The notes beneath the pieces are model-generated. The model worked only from the letters and a program-made list of their open reading frames with translations, was not told the origin of the DNA and searched no databases. This document shows, in pieces, positions 22,101 to 33,905 of a stretch of 44,691 nucleotides of DNA. The stretch is from Spirogloea muscicola. Its lineage: Eukaryota; Streptophyta; Zygnematophyceae; Spirogloeales; Spirogloeaceae. Made by a program: the position numbers and the translations under genes. The stretch covers positions 101,425 through 146,115 of the forward strand of contig WELB01000282.1 of assembly GCA_009602725.1 (NCBI GenBank), given 5' to 3'. The stretch's first letter is position 1. Each line of letters starts with the position of its first letter.

Positions 22101-24443
22101 CCGAGCAGGAATGTCAGATCGCGATGCTGCAGCCTTGCCACTATGCTCATCAGTGCCACTTATCCACTCAGCCGGCACTGTTGACTCGGTGAAAACCGCT
22201 GCCGACCACGACCCTGTCGCGCCCTCAGAGCTGCTGTTGCCGCTACCGCCTGCACCGTCGCCACCGATGCCGCGGGCTATTCCTTCTGACTGGGGGCTCG
22301 CTCGCAGAGCTGGAGCAAGAGCAGCATTGCCGGCAGCGGCGGTGGCACTTGCTCTGGCAATGGGCTCTGGCATGCCACATCTGCTCGAGTCTAGAGCTTG
22401 GAGCTTCGCAAGGAGATCATATGGCTGCAGTGGGAGGGGCGGCCGGAAGTTGACCTTGGACAGGTTCACGTGCGCCATTCCTTGCAGATTGTAGTCAACC
22501 TATCACATGCTCATATGCCACAGATACAATCAGAACCACCATGTGAGGTAAAATTGGTGGCCTAGCTGCGATGGCCTAGCTGTGGTGTGGACGCGAATCA
22601 AGTAGTCCAGCAAGTAGCACGAGCACATGAAGCTCTGCTTGTGCAGGGCTGGTTGTGAAGCTTGACTACAACAAGCAAGTGGGTCAAGAGGCCATTCATG
22701 TAAGCATACATCTATATCTACTTCATGGAGATCTGATCAGGAAGCGCATTCAAGCATCACATGACAAGGTTCAGGGCTTCTAGCTGTGAGCCTGACGCTT
22801 AAGCGAGAAAGACTTACCAAGAGTTGCAGCAGGAATGGGAAGTGAGCCTCGTATGGTTGAAATTTTCGATTCAAAATTGCTCCACTCTGGGCACACAGAC
22901 TCTGAGATCAGATTAGCACGAAGCAATGCTTCCTCCTGTAAAGCGTTCAAGAGGAGGCCTTGTCTCATTGTTTTGTCATTGTGCATGGCACTCCTAGAGC
23001 TCCTATAGAGCTGTATTACCCTGCCTAACAAGGACATTTGACAAGGGGTTGGGTAACATGTTACCAAGCACAAGAAAGACAAAGCATAAAGACACGGACA
23101 TGAGGAGACCCTGGACTCACAAGCTGCCCCCACATGGACACCACACCATCTACTCTGGTGGGACATCTTCATGCCAAGCATAAACCTGTGGTAAATCACC
23201 TAATAACTACAACATTCACTACAGCCCAGGTCAGCACCTAGAATGTGGGCTGCAGCAAAGGGACTATGAGTTGTGGACCAGGAAAAAGTCAAGAGAGGCT
23301 AACCTGCAAAATTGTTGCAATTCTCTTCACCTCCTGAGGATGGTACCTTCAGACATGCAATGAGCCCCAAGCTTATTGGCACATGCAATGCTGATGTATT
23401 CCTCACAATGAAATATTCGACTGGGTCACAGCCAGTACTCTTGCTCGTCCGCAAAAGCGTTGAGATGAGATCTGAGCCCCTGTCCTGAGCATGTGCGTTC
23501 AGGTGGGATCCAGGAGAGGGGAAGCTCACAGAACAATCTTGGCAAAGAGCCTCTCCTGCGGGTGGAAGCCGTACACAGGCCATGAACGCACGAGGCTGCA
23601 GCTGTGAACGTGCTGCCGCCGCCCGCCCACGGAGCTGGCAAGCTGACAGTGGGTGCCGCCTCAGATTATGCAAATCTCCAGATATGAGCTAATTGTTAAT
23701 GTAGATAACTCGCATAGCATAGCTGATGTCCATGCTCCCTCAGGTTGATGTCCCAACTGGCTCCTTCTTAGACACAGCAAAGTTCCAGATGGCCACATTC
23801 CATGGCTTATTACAGCAACGCAAGCCAGCGGGAAAGGAGAGGTGGGAATTGCAGTGGAATGGTGTGGAGTGATCTGGAAAGGCTTGGTAAGGCTGTAGTG
23901 CAGTTAACGATAACAGAGATAGGCTGCGCTCATCACCTTCATGGCAAGCTCAATGCCCGTTGCGAGCTTCCGCACGAATATGAGCGCTGATAAACACAAC
24001 GAGGACGGTGTGATGAGGCAGTCATGCAGGGAGGTTGGCCGCAGCCTCCTAGCTGCGGCCAACCACAGCCCAAGCAGCAAATGGCCCTGATCCCACATCC
24101 TGAAACCTTGCACGGAAGGACTTGCGGCCAAGGTGCGGTCCTCGAGCCTACCTTCGTCGAGGTCCTGCGGCAGGTCCTCGTCGTACAGAACATACAAGTA
24201 CGGAAACGCCTGCACGCAGCTCCCGCCCCGGCAACGTCCGATGAGCACACGCCGCCAGCGGACTCACGGGCCTCAAACAACCGCTGTGCAGCTTGACTGA
24301 GCGCTTTAATCTCGGCATGTTGCCGTTTAGGTAACGGCAACGTCGTGTTTGCCTTGTGCAGGTGGAGGCAGGCCTTCTGGCCCGCCGGCGTGGAGCCGAA
24401 CACGCGCACCACGGGGACCAGGTCCACCTCCCGGCCTGCGATA

Positions 24444-24483
<40 letters not shown>

Positions 24484-24759
24484 GAGCTGAGTGATTGATG
24501 GCCTCCAGCCGAGCCGCCTCATTGTCTCACTGTCTCACTGTGAGCAACGCTGCACCAATATGTAGAATCGTCATTCTGTTCTCAAAGTTTATTATCATAC
24601 TATTCTCCATCTCATTCTGCGCACCCTGGAAGGCGGAGTGGGCGTCGTCCAGCCCCGCCGACGGCGGCGCCATGTAGAAGTCCACGCTGACGACGCGCAA
24701 GCTGAAGACCGGCGGCGCCGCCCCGCCGCCGCCGCTGCCGCTGCTGGCGGCGGCGGCGG
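13183..24759 (-). CDS. REV3: DNA polymerase zeta catalytic subunit (REV3), 5' end in the gap
   Basis: This is the family B polymerase of translesion synthesis, acting in the nucleus with REV7. Exons fitted in order: >24759-24625, 24435-24353, 24209-24152, 23986-23937, 23642-23530, one unresolved short exon, 22901-22818, 22499-22061, 21947-21856, 21620-21249, 21067-19681, 19236-18353, 18109-about 17945, about 17750-16934, 16739-16593, 16339-16061, 15883-15776, 15537-15332, 15052-14749, 14598-14327, 14072-13655, 13344-13183; about 2200 residues. The N-terminus shows [11 protein letters not shown] and [16 protein letters not shown] disordered middle precedes [19 protein letters not shown] and the exonuclease-like region (LVGWEIQG). 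Motif A is DFQSLYPS, motif [15 protein letters not shown], motif C YGDTD|S, split by an intron. The C-terminus has CysA (CATC...CSSC) and CysB (CKHC...CISLDC), the latter expected to hold the Fe-S cluster. The second intron uses donor AAG|gc. The start Met lies in the gap. Catalytic residues are intact, so it should be functional. Confidence 0.93.
24447..24480. repeat. (GGC)n microsatellite
   Basis: Eleven or so GGC/CGG units lie inside the first REV3 intron, close to the acceptor of exon 2. Confidence 0.9.
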
Positions 24760-25146
24760 NNNNNNNNNNNNNNNNNNNNNNNNNNNNNNNNNNNNNNNNN
24801 NNNNNNNNNNNNNNNNNNNNNNNNNNNNNNNNNNNNNNNNNNNNNNNNNNNNNNNNNNNNNNNNNNNNNNNNNNNNNNNNNNNNNNNNNNNNNNNNNNNN
24901 NNNNNNNNNNNNNNNNNNNNNNNNNNNNNNNNNNNNNNNNNNNNNNNNNNNNNNNNNNNNNNNNNNNNNNNNNNNNNNNNNNNNNNNNNNNNNNNNNNNN
25001 NNNNNNNNNNNNNNNNNNNNNNNNNNNNNNNNNNNNNNNNNNNNNNNNNNNNNNNNNNNNNNNNNNNNNNNNNNNNNNNNNNNNNNNNNNNNNNNNNNNN
25101 NNNNNNNNNNNNNNNNNNNNNNNNNNNNNNNNNNNNNNNNNNNNNN
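24760..25146. other. Assembly gap (387 N) inside a CGG/CCG tract
   Basis: Both sides of the gap are CCG-rich. It removes the REV3 start codon, the COV 5' exon or start, and the shared divergent promoter. The N run may not equal the true missing length. Confidence 0.95.
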
Positions 25147-25212
25147 CGCCGCCGCCGCTGCCGCCGCCTGCAGCCGCTGACGAGGGGCCGGCGCCGCCCG
25201 CCGCCTCTGCAG

Positions 25213-27178
25213 GCCTTCCTGGCGGTCGTCCAGAGCTGGGCCTCCAAGAAGTTCATGAGCGGCTTGTGAGCTAAAGCCCCTCCAAGCATGTCCCTCCCTC
25301 CCTCCCTACTCTCTCCCCCTCCTCCTCGCCCACGAGCCTCCGACACTGACGGGCCGCCGTGCCCAGCAGCCGGCGCCCGCTGCCAGACGCCACGCCCCCC
25401 TGACGGCGGCGGCGGCGGCGGCTGCAGTGTCATCCTCTTCCCCATCGCCGTCACGTACTACATCACCTCGTGGTTCATCGCCTTCTTCGACTCCTTCTTC
25501 TCGCCCCTCTATAAGGACTTCCTCGGCATCGAGATCCCAGGTCGGCCCTCCGCCGCCGCCGCCGCCTTTGCCGCCCTGGCCCTCCATCACAGGTAGACAG
25601 GGAGGCAACGCAGAGGCTGACGATGGCCCCGAGGCGTCGGTGGTCGCAGCACCACAAGCAGGCCACTATTGGGCTCCGTTGTCTGCACTGATCCGCCTCG
25701 CCGCCGCCCTGCTGTGCAGGCCTCGGCTTCCTGACGTCCTTCGTCTTCATCTTCTTCGTTGGCGTGTTCGTGTCGTCGTGGGTGGGGTCGTCCGTGCTCT
25801 GGGTTGGCGAGTGGCTCATCAAGCGCATGCCGCTCGTGCGCCACATCTACTCCGCCTCCAAGCAGATCTCCGTCGCCATCTCGCCAGGTACCATCGCGCC
25901 TACGATCTGAACAAGAGCCCAACTCAGAGTTCCTGCTTTAACCACAGAGCCCTCCTAATACTAACCGCAACACTTACTTGACCCGAAGCTCTGATGCGAG
26001 CTTTTGGGGTGGAGCACCGTAACTGCTGCCAGAGTCAGCTCCTCGACTCCTTGTCTGTCCTCCTCACTCTGCATACAAGTTCCACTCTTGCAGACACGAA
26101 CACGCAGGCGTTCAAGGAGGTGGTGATTATTCGTCACCCACGGCTCGGAGAGTACGCCTTTGGCTTCATCACCTCCAGCTTCACGCTCCAGGTGCGCAGC
26201 CTCTTGAGACTCCTGCGGACCTGACTTGCTCGACTTCGGTCCACAGCTTGTGACCCACATATTGCAGCGGTGCCCCAGTCTTGGCTGGGACGTGGCATAT
26301 GACAGCCGTGCTCTGCAACACAGTGATTTTTGCGGTTTTGTTGTTTGGAGTTGAGACATGATGGCCCCTTTGGCCACGGCGGCAGCACACTTTATAGAGG
26401 GGCAGGTGTCGTACAAAGCCGTCCAGGCTTTTAGCGGTGCTGGTGCAGGCTCAGGAGCTGCAGAAGCTCCTCTGTTGCAGCACCTTGCTCGATTGTGTGG
26501 ACTGCATATAAGCTGTTTCAAGCTGATCCTGGTTAAGGAGCTTCACTTGCTCTTGCTCTCCTCCTCCTTTGACTAACTGCTGCAACGAATGCTGGCTGGC
26601 AGCACGACAACGCAGCGGAGGAGCTTCACAGCGTGTACGTGCCAACCAACCACCTGTACATCGGCGACATCTTTCTCGTCAACGCCAAGGACATCATCCG
26701 CCCCAACCTGTCAGTGCGCGAGGGCATTGGTGAGTGCGCCGCCTGCAAGCCTCCCACCTCTGTATTTACAGAGATGGGAGGTAGATACGATGATGTTGAG
26801 GCGTTGACACCACAGTGTCGCCTGCTCAGTGGTGGGTGTTGTAGGCCTTACCATTCACTTTCAGGCCTCACTCGTCATGAGAGGTCAGACGTAGCAGTTT
26901 CCATAACATACATCAAAGACACAATCTAGAATCGTAAACCCAGACGTCCGAACCAGAAATGAAAACCTGGAAACAGCTCACAGGCCAGGTGCTTGCCCTC
27001 ACGCCTGTTACTTTTCTCTTCTCGTGAAAGCAGTCTGACTTTTCTAATCGCAGAGGCTGTTGACAATCTCCTCCATGCAGAAATAGTTGTATCTGGAGGC
27101 ATGTCCATGCCGGCCATCATCCACCCACTGGACGAGCGGGCGGCACGTGCCGCCCACAGCTCCGTGGGCGTGCTATAG
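25213..27178 (+). CDS. COV/LCV-family (DUF502) membrane protein
   Basis: Six exons fit: up to 25265 (acceptor at 25212 or further 5'), 25428-25540, 25720-25887, 26094-26191, 26603-26729 and 27081-27178; all phases close. The protein matches plant CONTINUOUS VASCULAR RING / LIKE-COV proteins throughout: QSWASKKFMSG, then a first membrane helix (ILFPIAVTYYITSWF), DSFFSPLY, a second helix (FLTSFVFIFFVGVFVSSW), GEWLIKRMPLVRHIYSASKQ, EVVIIRHPRLGEYAFGF, VYVPTNHLYIGDIFLV and VVSGGMSMP near the end. In Arabidopsis this family affects vascular patterning and is found in endomembranes; an alga must use it differently, probably in trafficking. It is divergent from REV3 and convergent with the phosphatase gene. 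The N-terminus is missing because of the gap. Confidence 0.9.
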
Positions 27179-27806
27179 GGCACGAGCCCTCTGAGCTTGA
27201 GGTGTACACGAGTGCTCACTCCTTGGGCTCTCTCTCTCTCCTCCCTCCAAGCGAAGAACTCAGTGGACCCATGTCCGGCTGGCGTGCTATCCCCAGCTGC
27301 CTGCTTACAGGTCCCCAGTTTGGCACCGCTGGCACACGCAAGGGTCCATCTCAAGCTCTGGATGAAGTAGGTGTGTACAGTGTTGGAGCTGGCGCCCGCA
27401 GGATGCTTGCAAGAATCACAACATTCCTCCTGCCAGTGCTGGCGCTTAGTGCAGAGGCACAGGTTGAGCAGCAGGCTGGCCCTGAGGTGCCCGCCTGGCT
27501 TGCCTGCAGCTATGTACACTTGTCGGCTATAAGCCGGAGTTGGATTCGGAGCAGCTGCATCAAGAGTCGGCCGCCATTCTTCTGCTTCGTGGCTAAAGCT
27601 CTGATGCCCGACACGCGAACTCGCTTGGAGGCTCCCATTGAGGTTGCCACTGCGCTCCAGGCGTGCAGTCACCATGCAGCATGGCTCTCAATAAATGAGG
27701 GCAGACTTTGGTAGTAGCAATTTGGGTCAATTGTTAGACTGTTCGTCTGTAAGTGAGGTGACGCTTTAGATGCTTTGGTGCTTTTTGCCATGGTTGCCTG
27801 GTTGCC
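27179..27806. other. Intergenic region between convergent genes
   Basis: About 630 bases separate the COV stop from the phosphatase stop. They should carry both 3'UTRs. An open minus frame across 26926-27675 has no family resemblance and overlaps the last COV exon. Confidence 0.5.
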
Positions 27807-28552
27807 TTAGTAGCCCTCGTTGGACGAGGAGACGGTGTGGAGGGGCAGCCATCGGCGGCAGAGGACTGCGGCAGCGCAGTGGTCGGCGCGGCCGTACGCC
27901 TGAGAGTAGCCGTAAATGTGCAGCCGCCGGTCCTCCGCTTCGTGCTCCATCCTCCCGCCTCCCAGCGGCTCCACCTGACATAAAGCACGCAGCAGCCATG
28001 GTTTGGTTCTGTGATCTGACAATGAGCAGGCCGCTACGTTGGCCCTTCAGCTTGAAGCATGACGTGACCCAGCTGAAGGTGGGAATGTGTAGAGGCTGTA
28101 GATCTCACTCAAGAGCTTATGAATACGTTACACACAATCAGTCACCTTGATGCCGAGCAGACTGGCTGCTCTCTGGGTGGTTGCAAAGACGTCCATGTGG
28201 TATGGAGCACTTGTGTACCCTCTCACAATCTAAAAGCCAGTTGCAAGTAGCCAATTCTCAGAGCTTGAGGCATTTTCAAACATGTATTTGTGCTTGGAGT
28301 GACCAGATCTGCACTAACAATTTCCCTTCACTGTATTTGGCTTCTGACCTCTCACATATACAAAGCTTGCTGGTAGTGGTAGTGATTGAACCGTGAAACC
28401 TTGGACATCTCAGTGTGCCAAGCTCAGCAGAAGGTGAGATTGGGTAGGAACAGAGCAAGTGACGCTCAGACAATGCCACGTCTGGTCAAGCCTCACCAGC
28501 TTGCTGTTGCCCGAGGCGTCGCTTGCGCGCAGCAGCACATACTTGAAAGTAC
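27807..28552 (-). CDS. Phosphohistidine phosphatase (PHPT1/janus family)
   Basis: Three exons fit: 28552-28497, 28229-28146 and 27974-27807. They read GTFKYVLLRASDASGNSKL, then IVRGYTSAPYHMDVFA...LLGIK, then VEPLGGGRMEH, RLHIYGYSQAYGRADH and a terminal SSNEGY-stop. These are the PHPT1 signatures: the His in PYHMDVF aligns with the catalytic His53 of human PHPT1, and GGGR plus YGYSxxYG line the phosphate site. The family removes phosphate from histidine (and lysine) in proteins. The first exon with the start Met is not resolved; an ATG near 28690 (MKSSPAAEVLK) does not match the required phase. The gene follows the NudC gene on the same strand after about 200 bases or less. Confidence 0.85.
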
Positions 28553-28760
28553 CTGACAAACACATCATCAAGCACCACAAATTTCTCATTTCAAACACAA
28601 ATAGAGCTGCTCGTCTGATCAAGTCGCGGGCAAGGGCGGTGAGCTTCCCTCACTTTCAGGACTTCAGCAGCAGGAGAGCTCTTCATTACATGTCCTGAAC
28701 CACCTCTACTCATTGAGGTGTCGGCTGATCTCTGAAGCTCTTCACAAGTCACGCTTGGAG

Positions 28761-31700
28761 TCACGCTGCAATACCTGTGTCAATCTCGACAGTGGGAAGC
28801 TCATCGCCTGGCCGCGGTGAAGACTCTGAGATCGGCGTGCAAGCCCACCTCTCCAACAATACCCGCGCGATAGCGTACTTGCCAGGCACGAAGAAGTTGG
28901 TGCCTTGTGGCAGCAGCGCCTTATTGTCCTGCACAATTGCTCGGATGAAGTCTTTGTGCACCCACCTGGCATCCTGGAAAGAGCACAGCGCAAAGTTCAC
29001 GTGAGGAAGCAAGCTTGACTTGATGTTGATCAACTAAGCGTGCAGAAGGCAAGCGGTCAGAGGCAACAGCAAAGCAGGCACAACAGAAGGCCCTACAAAA
29101 TGAAGGAAGCCCTAGATTGCCTTGGATGAGTATGCCATTGCCATATTTCGGGGCAAAATCTCTACACAAGCTGACACCATATGAAGGACATGCAAGCGCT
29201 TCGCCTGTGGCCTCCTTGGCAGTCGTATCGGCCATGTATGAAACTGCCGACTTTGAGACGATCAAAAGAATGACCTCAGCAGGATGGGCAAGTCAGGACC
29301 TCCAGCTCCTTCTTGTCGGCTGAGACGGCCGGCAAATGCTCCTCCGTCAGCAGCTCTGCACTCTCCGGTAGCTCGATGGTATCGCTGCTGACCAAGGACC
29401 CATTTCCGCTGCGCGGCTCCTCGCTTGGCCCGCCCATCACTGCCTGGCCCGTGAAGCCAATCATGAGGGACTGCGGGAAAGGCCACGGCTGGCTCTTCTC
29501 GTACCTGCCAGATGTGGGGAATCTTTATACGTCTGACACTAAGTAGTTGAGACCAGCCCTGCAACTGGATGCTGAGTCCGCTGAAAAGCAGGACAACTGA
29601 TCTTGGCAGTAAGAACAAAGCTTCCAGTAAGCAGAGTCATGAGAAAGATATTGCAAGCTTAGACTTCTGCTGTGACAGATCTTGTATCATACCCCTGCCA
29701 GTGTGCATCATCTGATCATTGCATCCGAGAAATGTCTGAGTCTCGTTCTTTGCTGCAGAAGTTGCCCATTAGGCACATGCTGATATACAAACGTAAGCCA
29801 GACAACATAAGCTGCTCTTGCAGAGGTGGCTAGTCCAATAGCATAGCTGAAGTCGAAGGCGTCTCCTTGAGCTGTTGTTTGCTATTCTCCATTCTGTTCT
29901 TTCCCTTTCTCCCCTTGCGATGCCCAACATGACACTGGTCTGACGCCGAAGTACGAAGGCAAGGGCAGCCCAGTAAGTTGCTGCGACAAACGAAGGTGCC
30001 GTGCATGGTTGTACCTTACGGACGCAATGTCCACTTCCACGCCAGCCTCCTCCTCCACCTCCCGCTTGACCGCCATCTCAAAGGTCTCGCCAATCTCCAC
30101 AAAGCCGGCAAGGAGCGAGTAGCGGCCCTTTTCCCACCTTGCCTGCGCAAGACGGCAAGGACATTGTCCAGAGCACAGTCACTGTAATTCTCTACTTGCT
30201 ACCAGACTATTATCTAGATTGAGAGTTCCTTGTGAACTGTTCAAGCAACACTTGCTGAAAAAGCTTTGAGCTGAACGACCGAAGCATACAGGACGTATAA
30301 GGCAGTGTGCCTGACCTGCCTCCCCAGGAGGACGTGGTTGCCAGCCGTTACGAGCATGATGACTGCTGGATCCTGCAAAGCTCGGCGGCCGAGTTGGTTA
30401 CAAGCAACTGAAGAATTGTGAATCATGTGGTCAACGGCATGAAAAGAAATGAGCATAGCAATTACACATTAAGCTGCACTGCGCAGACTCACTGGGCAAA
30501 CAAGTGACAGGTACGTTCATGATAAGAAAAGCCTTAACATGGATTGTCAAAAAACACTTGCACCATAAGCAACACATGCACCATATGGCAACTTTGACTT
30601 GATCTAGTGATGTAGGAATAGAACTGTAGTCGTCGTTGCAGGCCCAGAAACTGACTACCGGAAATAGGATCGGCTGTTGAATTCTGAAGCAATGAAAGAA
30701 TAAGGTGAGATAGCGAAGTACTTGCCAGACGGGGATACGTGGAGGCAGCACAAGAGGTGTTAGTACACTTGAGAGCGTGGCCGCTCTCCCGAGCTTCATT
30801 TGTCGTACCGCAGCGTGAGCAGAACCTCTGCTGCCAGCCAATGCTGCCGCACGCTTACAGCATGGACCTTCACTAGCTTGCACTGACATAAAAGCTAAAA
30901 GCTTACTGCTGATCACTGAAGTCGAGCCTTGGGCTAAGTATGATGGATGAGGAGCTTGAGATTTCAAGTTGCACTTGGGGGTTGCTTTGAGGTTCTTAGC
31001 ATGCAGCTTTTAGCTTTGTATGTTGTGATTGCGTACATGGCGGGCTTGCCACTCGACAAGGCCCCGCGCATAGGCAAGCAGGCCGGCGTCACGCGCTGGG
31101 AGGCTGGGCCCCTCTCGCCGCAGGTCCACCCACCGCGCCCCCGCGGCGAGCGTCGACGACGTCTGCTCCTGTGCGCTGTGAAGCAGGCAAGGATGGGAAG
31201 CGCCGGGCCAGCCCATCTGAGACAGAATTGCAAACCATCTTTGGATCTGCTAAAGTATGCAATTTGGGTCTGCTAAACATGCATAGTCGATCTTCATTGT
31301 GTACGTTGCAATGTCAGGGATTCAACTTCTACCAGCTCTCATCTTCGTCTGCTGATACGTCAACGGCAAAGAGAGGGTAGCCGCCGCCGCTGCCGTCCAC
31401 GTCGCCCTCCGCAATGCCAAGGATGATGGGGCCCCCGGTTGCCGTGGCCAGGGACTTGGCGACGGTGCTGGGCTCGAGGAGCACAGCGCGGCCGTCCCGC
31501 ACGAGGCTGCGAGTCCGCCACACTGGCACCACCTGCCGCACACGCTACCCTCACTTAGATGCATTGATAAGCCCCATCCTAAGCGAGTTTATGAACTACT
31601 GTGGCTACCATATCAAGATTGACGTTGAGAGCCTAACATTGCAGAGCTTCTTCAGTGACACTCCAGCACTCAGGTCTCCCGCGCCCAGTGCGCTTCAGTT

Positions 31701-31920
31701 GCTGCCGCTCACCCTGGCGGTTGGGCTGGCCAGCTCGGCCGCCTGCCACTCGGGCTGCAGGCGGTGCTCCGCACACCGCCGCAGGCCGGCATCCGCATAA
31801 AATATGGCCTGCACAATGTGCGAGACCCACTCAATCGACTGACTATATTATGGGTGACATGTTCTGAATGCAGGCTTCGACTTTGAGCCACAGCTCGGGA
31901 AGCTTGAGCTGAGCGGCCAT
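28761..31920 (-). CDS. NudC-type Nudix NAD(H) pyrophosphatase
   Basis: Exons fit as 31920-about 31880 (start tentative), 31808-31713, 31532-31333, 31175-31037, 30827-30726, 30372-30316, 30142-30015, 29504-29300 and 28973-28761. The order is that of NADH pyrophosphatases: an N-terminal domain ([11 protein letters not shown]), [11 protein letters not shown], a zinc ribbon FCSRCG...KCTNTSC, then [19 protein letters not shown], the Nudix box [20 protein letters not shown], the NudC marker SQPWPFPQS, and [17 protein letters not shown]. Such enzymes split NADH into NMNH and AMP, and some remove NAD caps from RNA. All four zinc Cys and the Nudix Glu residues are present. The C-terminus (VEIDTGIAA) is not a PTS1 peroxisomal signal, unlike the plant peroxisomal homologue. 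The intron after YPRL has a GC donor (CTG|gcaagt). The first exon is the least certain. Confidence 0.88.
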
Positions 31921-32840
31921 GCCACGGTGACCAGAGCTGCGCCGAGAAGCAATGCCCATGCAGCTAATTGTCAAGACTATTAAAGTGTGCAACCAGAGCA
32001 GCCCATTGAGCACCGCAGCTGAGCAAGACAGGTTGTGAGACTGGCAAAATAATCTGTGAGTCGTTATCGAGATTAGGGGTCAGTATTAGGGTTCACATCC
32101 CCTCAGCCTCTGGGGTTCTTGAGCTGCGCAGGCCATGCGCCGAGGACCGGACTCACGCCGCGAAGCATTGCCAGGGACGCCGTCACTATTGAGACACTTA
32201 AGACTACCATCACTTTGACCGCAGAATACTGAAAGGCTGCCGGACGTGCTGCAGGCACCCTTAGAGCAGCCTAAACCCAACAAACACTAAATAATCAACA
32301 CTAGACAGTAACAACTCTACACTCTAGACTAAACACAACCACTAAGCACTACATACTGGACCCAATACTGGCACTGTGCCACGCACCGGCTCGGTCGCCA
32401 AGTCCAGCGCCGGCGGCGGAGCGGCCGCCGCGGAGGCGCCATGAGAGCTCCGCAAGATAAGCTGGCGGCCCTTAGGCTGCGCCGGCCTGACAATTCGGAT
32501 CGGCGTTCGAATCCTCCGCAGAGCCGGGCCGTCGCCGCCGCCTTTGTGGGCAGCTCGCTTGGAGGAGGCCGCCCAGAGGCTCGCGATGGCGGGCGACCGT
32601 GGGCGCACCGCCATCACGGCGGCTCGCAACACCATGACTGGCAGTCGCTCAGCATTCTCCGCCGCCGCCGCCGTCGCCGCCGCCGCCGCCGTCGCCGCCG
32701 CCGCCGCCGCCGCTTGCGCCGGCCATCATGGCGACCGCTCAGTACCTCCTGGGATTCCCAGTACCCACAGTTCAGACACTGGACCACTTCCCAGGGGGGT
32801 TTAAGGCTCCAGGGTTCAAGCCTTCTGTGTGGAGACCAGT
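31921..32840. other. Transition to the LINE region; CCG-rich fragment
   Basis: The first 400 bases show nothing recognisable. A GC-rich block at about 32395-32730 has short open frames starting at Met (for example at 32586, MAGDRGRTAITAARNTM) and a (CCG)n run. It looks like the 5' end of a host-type gene without its remainder. Confidence 0.3.
32658..32713. repeat. (CCG)n microsatellite
   Basis: About 18 CCG/CGT units. Similar shorter runs are at 11855-11890, 25400-25420, 34090-34115 and 41685-41735, mostly at or near gene 5' ends. Confidence 0.9.
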
Positions 32841-33130
32841 ATCCTGCTTCTTGCGCCATCCGGCCCTTTCAGACCTTGTCCATTCCTTTCGCGCTCCAGC
32901 TCCCCAAGTTAGCTTGTCAGATTTGTTTGTGCTCACCCGTGGGTACTAATGTCATCTTAGGTACCTTAGATTAGGTCTCCGTATTATGTAGCATTGTTTA
33001 GTCTGCACTCGACTCTGCCTGAACAATGTATTGGCTTGAATTGGCCTCCCTTTCAATTCATGCGCCCCGCGCGCCTTCTCTCTTTTGGGCTGGCCTCTCA
33101 CAGCCATTGCTGTCACTTTGCAAGAGCTGT
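32840..33130 (+). mobile_element. Chimeric LINE 3' end (tail joined to subfamily A)
   Basis: A 3'UTR segment (ccggccctttcagaccttgtccattcc) breaks off before its hairpin and joins a subfamily-A end (SLSDLFVLTRGY, stop near 32946), its long 3'UTR and a hairpin at about 33088-33108. It is nearly identical to 43494-43690 over about 190 bases. Confidence 0.7.
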
Positions 33131-33764
33131 TTTCCTTTGTTACTCTCCGACGTTGTGCTGAGAGGGCCTAGGAGTTGGTGGGACGTGGTGGACGCTATGT
33201 GCGTGACAAACCAGGTCAACAGAAGACTCATCGAAGCTGAGGTCAGGAATCAAGCCCACGTGCTTGATTCTTGATGCAGATCAAAGACGTGTCTTGACAC
33301 ATTCTCGACACACCATTATTCTGTTCTAGAACTAAGGACTAGTCTAGCGTTGAGAATTGCCAGAACAAGGCAACTTGCCAACTTCACAAGCTCACCCCGC
33401 AGCTCGTCAGCACATGCCTCACAGCTTGGGATGCCCACATATCCATGTCCAGCCCCTATCCACATATCGAGCTGCTACTCTCACGTTTGCACCGAAGCAC
33501 TGTGCATCGACTCTCTACACGCTAATACGCTATACACAGATTCAAAGAGCTGGCCACTCGCTGGCGGGGGCTTACCTTTTACATCATGAGCAGCGCGGTG
33601 CACCGCTGGACGTCTGCAAGGGTGTGGAGCTGAGGGAGTATCTAGTCCTCCTTATAAGCAAGAAGTTGCGGTGACGAGCAAAGGCTGCAGATTGTTGTAA
33701 AGCTCCTCACCCTGTGCGGGTCCAGATGCTCACTCCTAACAGAATCGTGGAGATAGCCATTGCT

Positions 33765-33905
33765 CTTGGTGGGCGATGGCTGTCCTTGGACCTTGTCCAT
33801 GCTTTTTGGGCTGGCCTTTCCCAACCCCTAACTTAATTGGGAGAGCCACTTTTATAATTATCCTGACTTGCTGTGGTTGGCCAGCCCAGAAAAATACACA
33901 GAGTT
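33765..33905. mobile_element. Tail-to-tail pair of LINE 3' ends
   Basis: A plus tail (gaccttgtccatgc...gggctggcctttcccaacccc, ending near 33855) faces a minus tail (hairpin side ctgtggttggccagccc at about 33870-33893). Between them are only a few AT-rich bases. Confidence 0.6.

Noticed and set aside
24612-25454. 280-codon minus frame across the N gap
   Set aside because: Most of it is N; the ends are CCG-repeat translations and overlap the REV3 and COV exons in another frame.
26926-27675. 249-codon open frame on the minus strand
   Set aside because: It overlaps the last COV exon, has no family resemblance and no coding neighbours in phase.
32490-32530. tRNA-like B box (gttcgaatcc)
   Set aside because: No matching A box, acceptor stem or T-arm pairing could be found around it.
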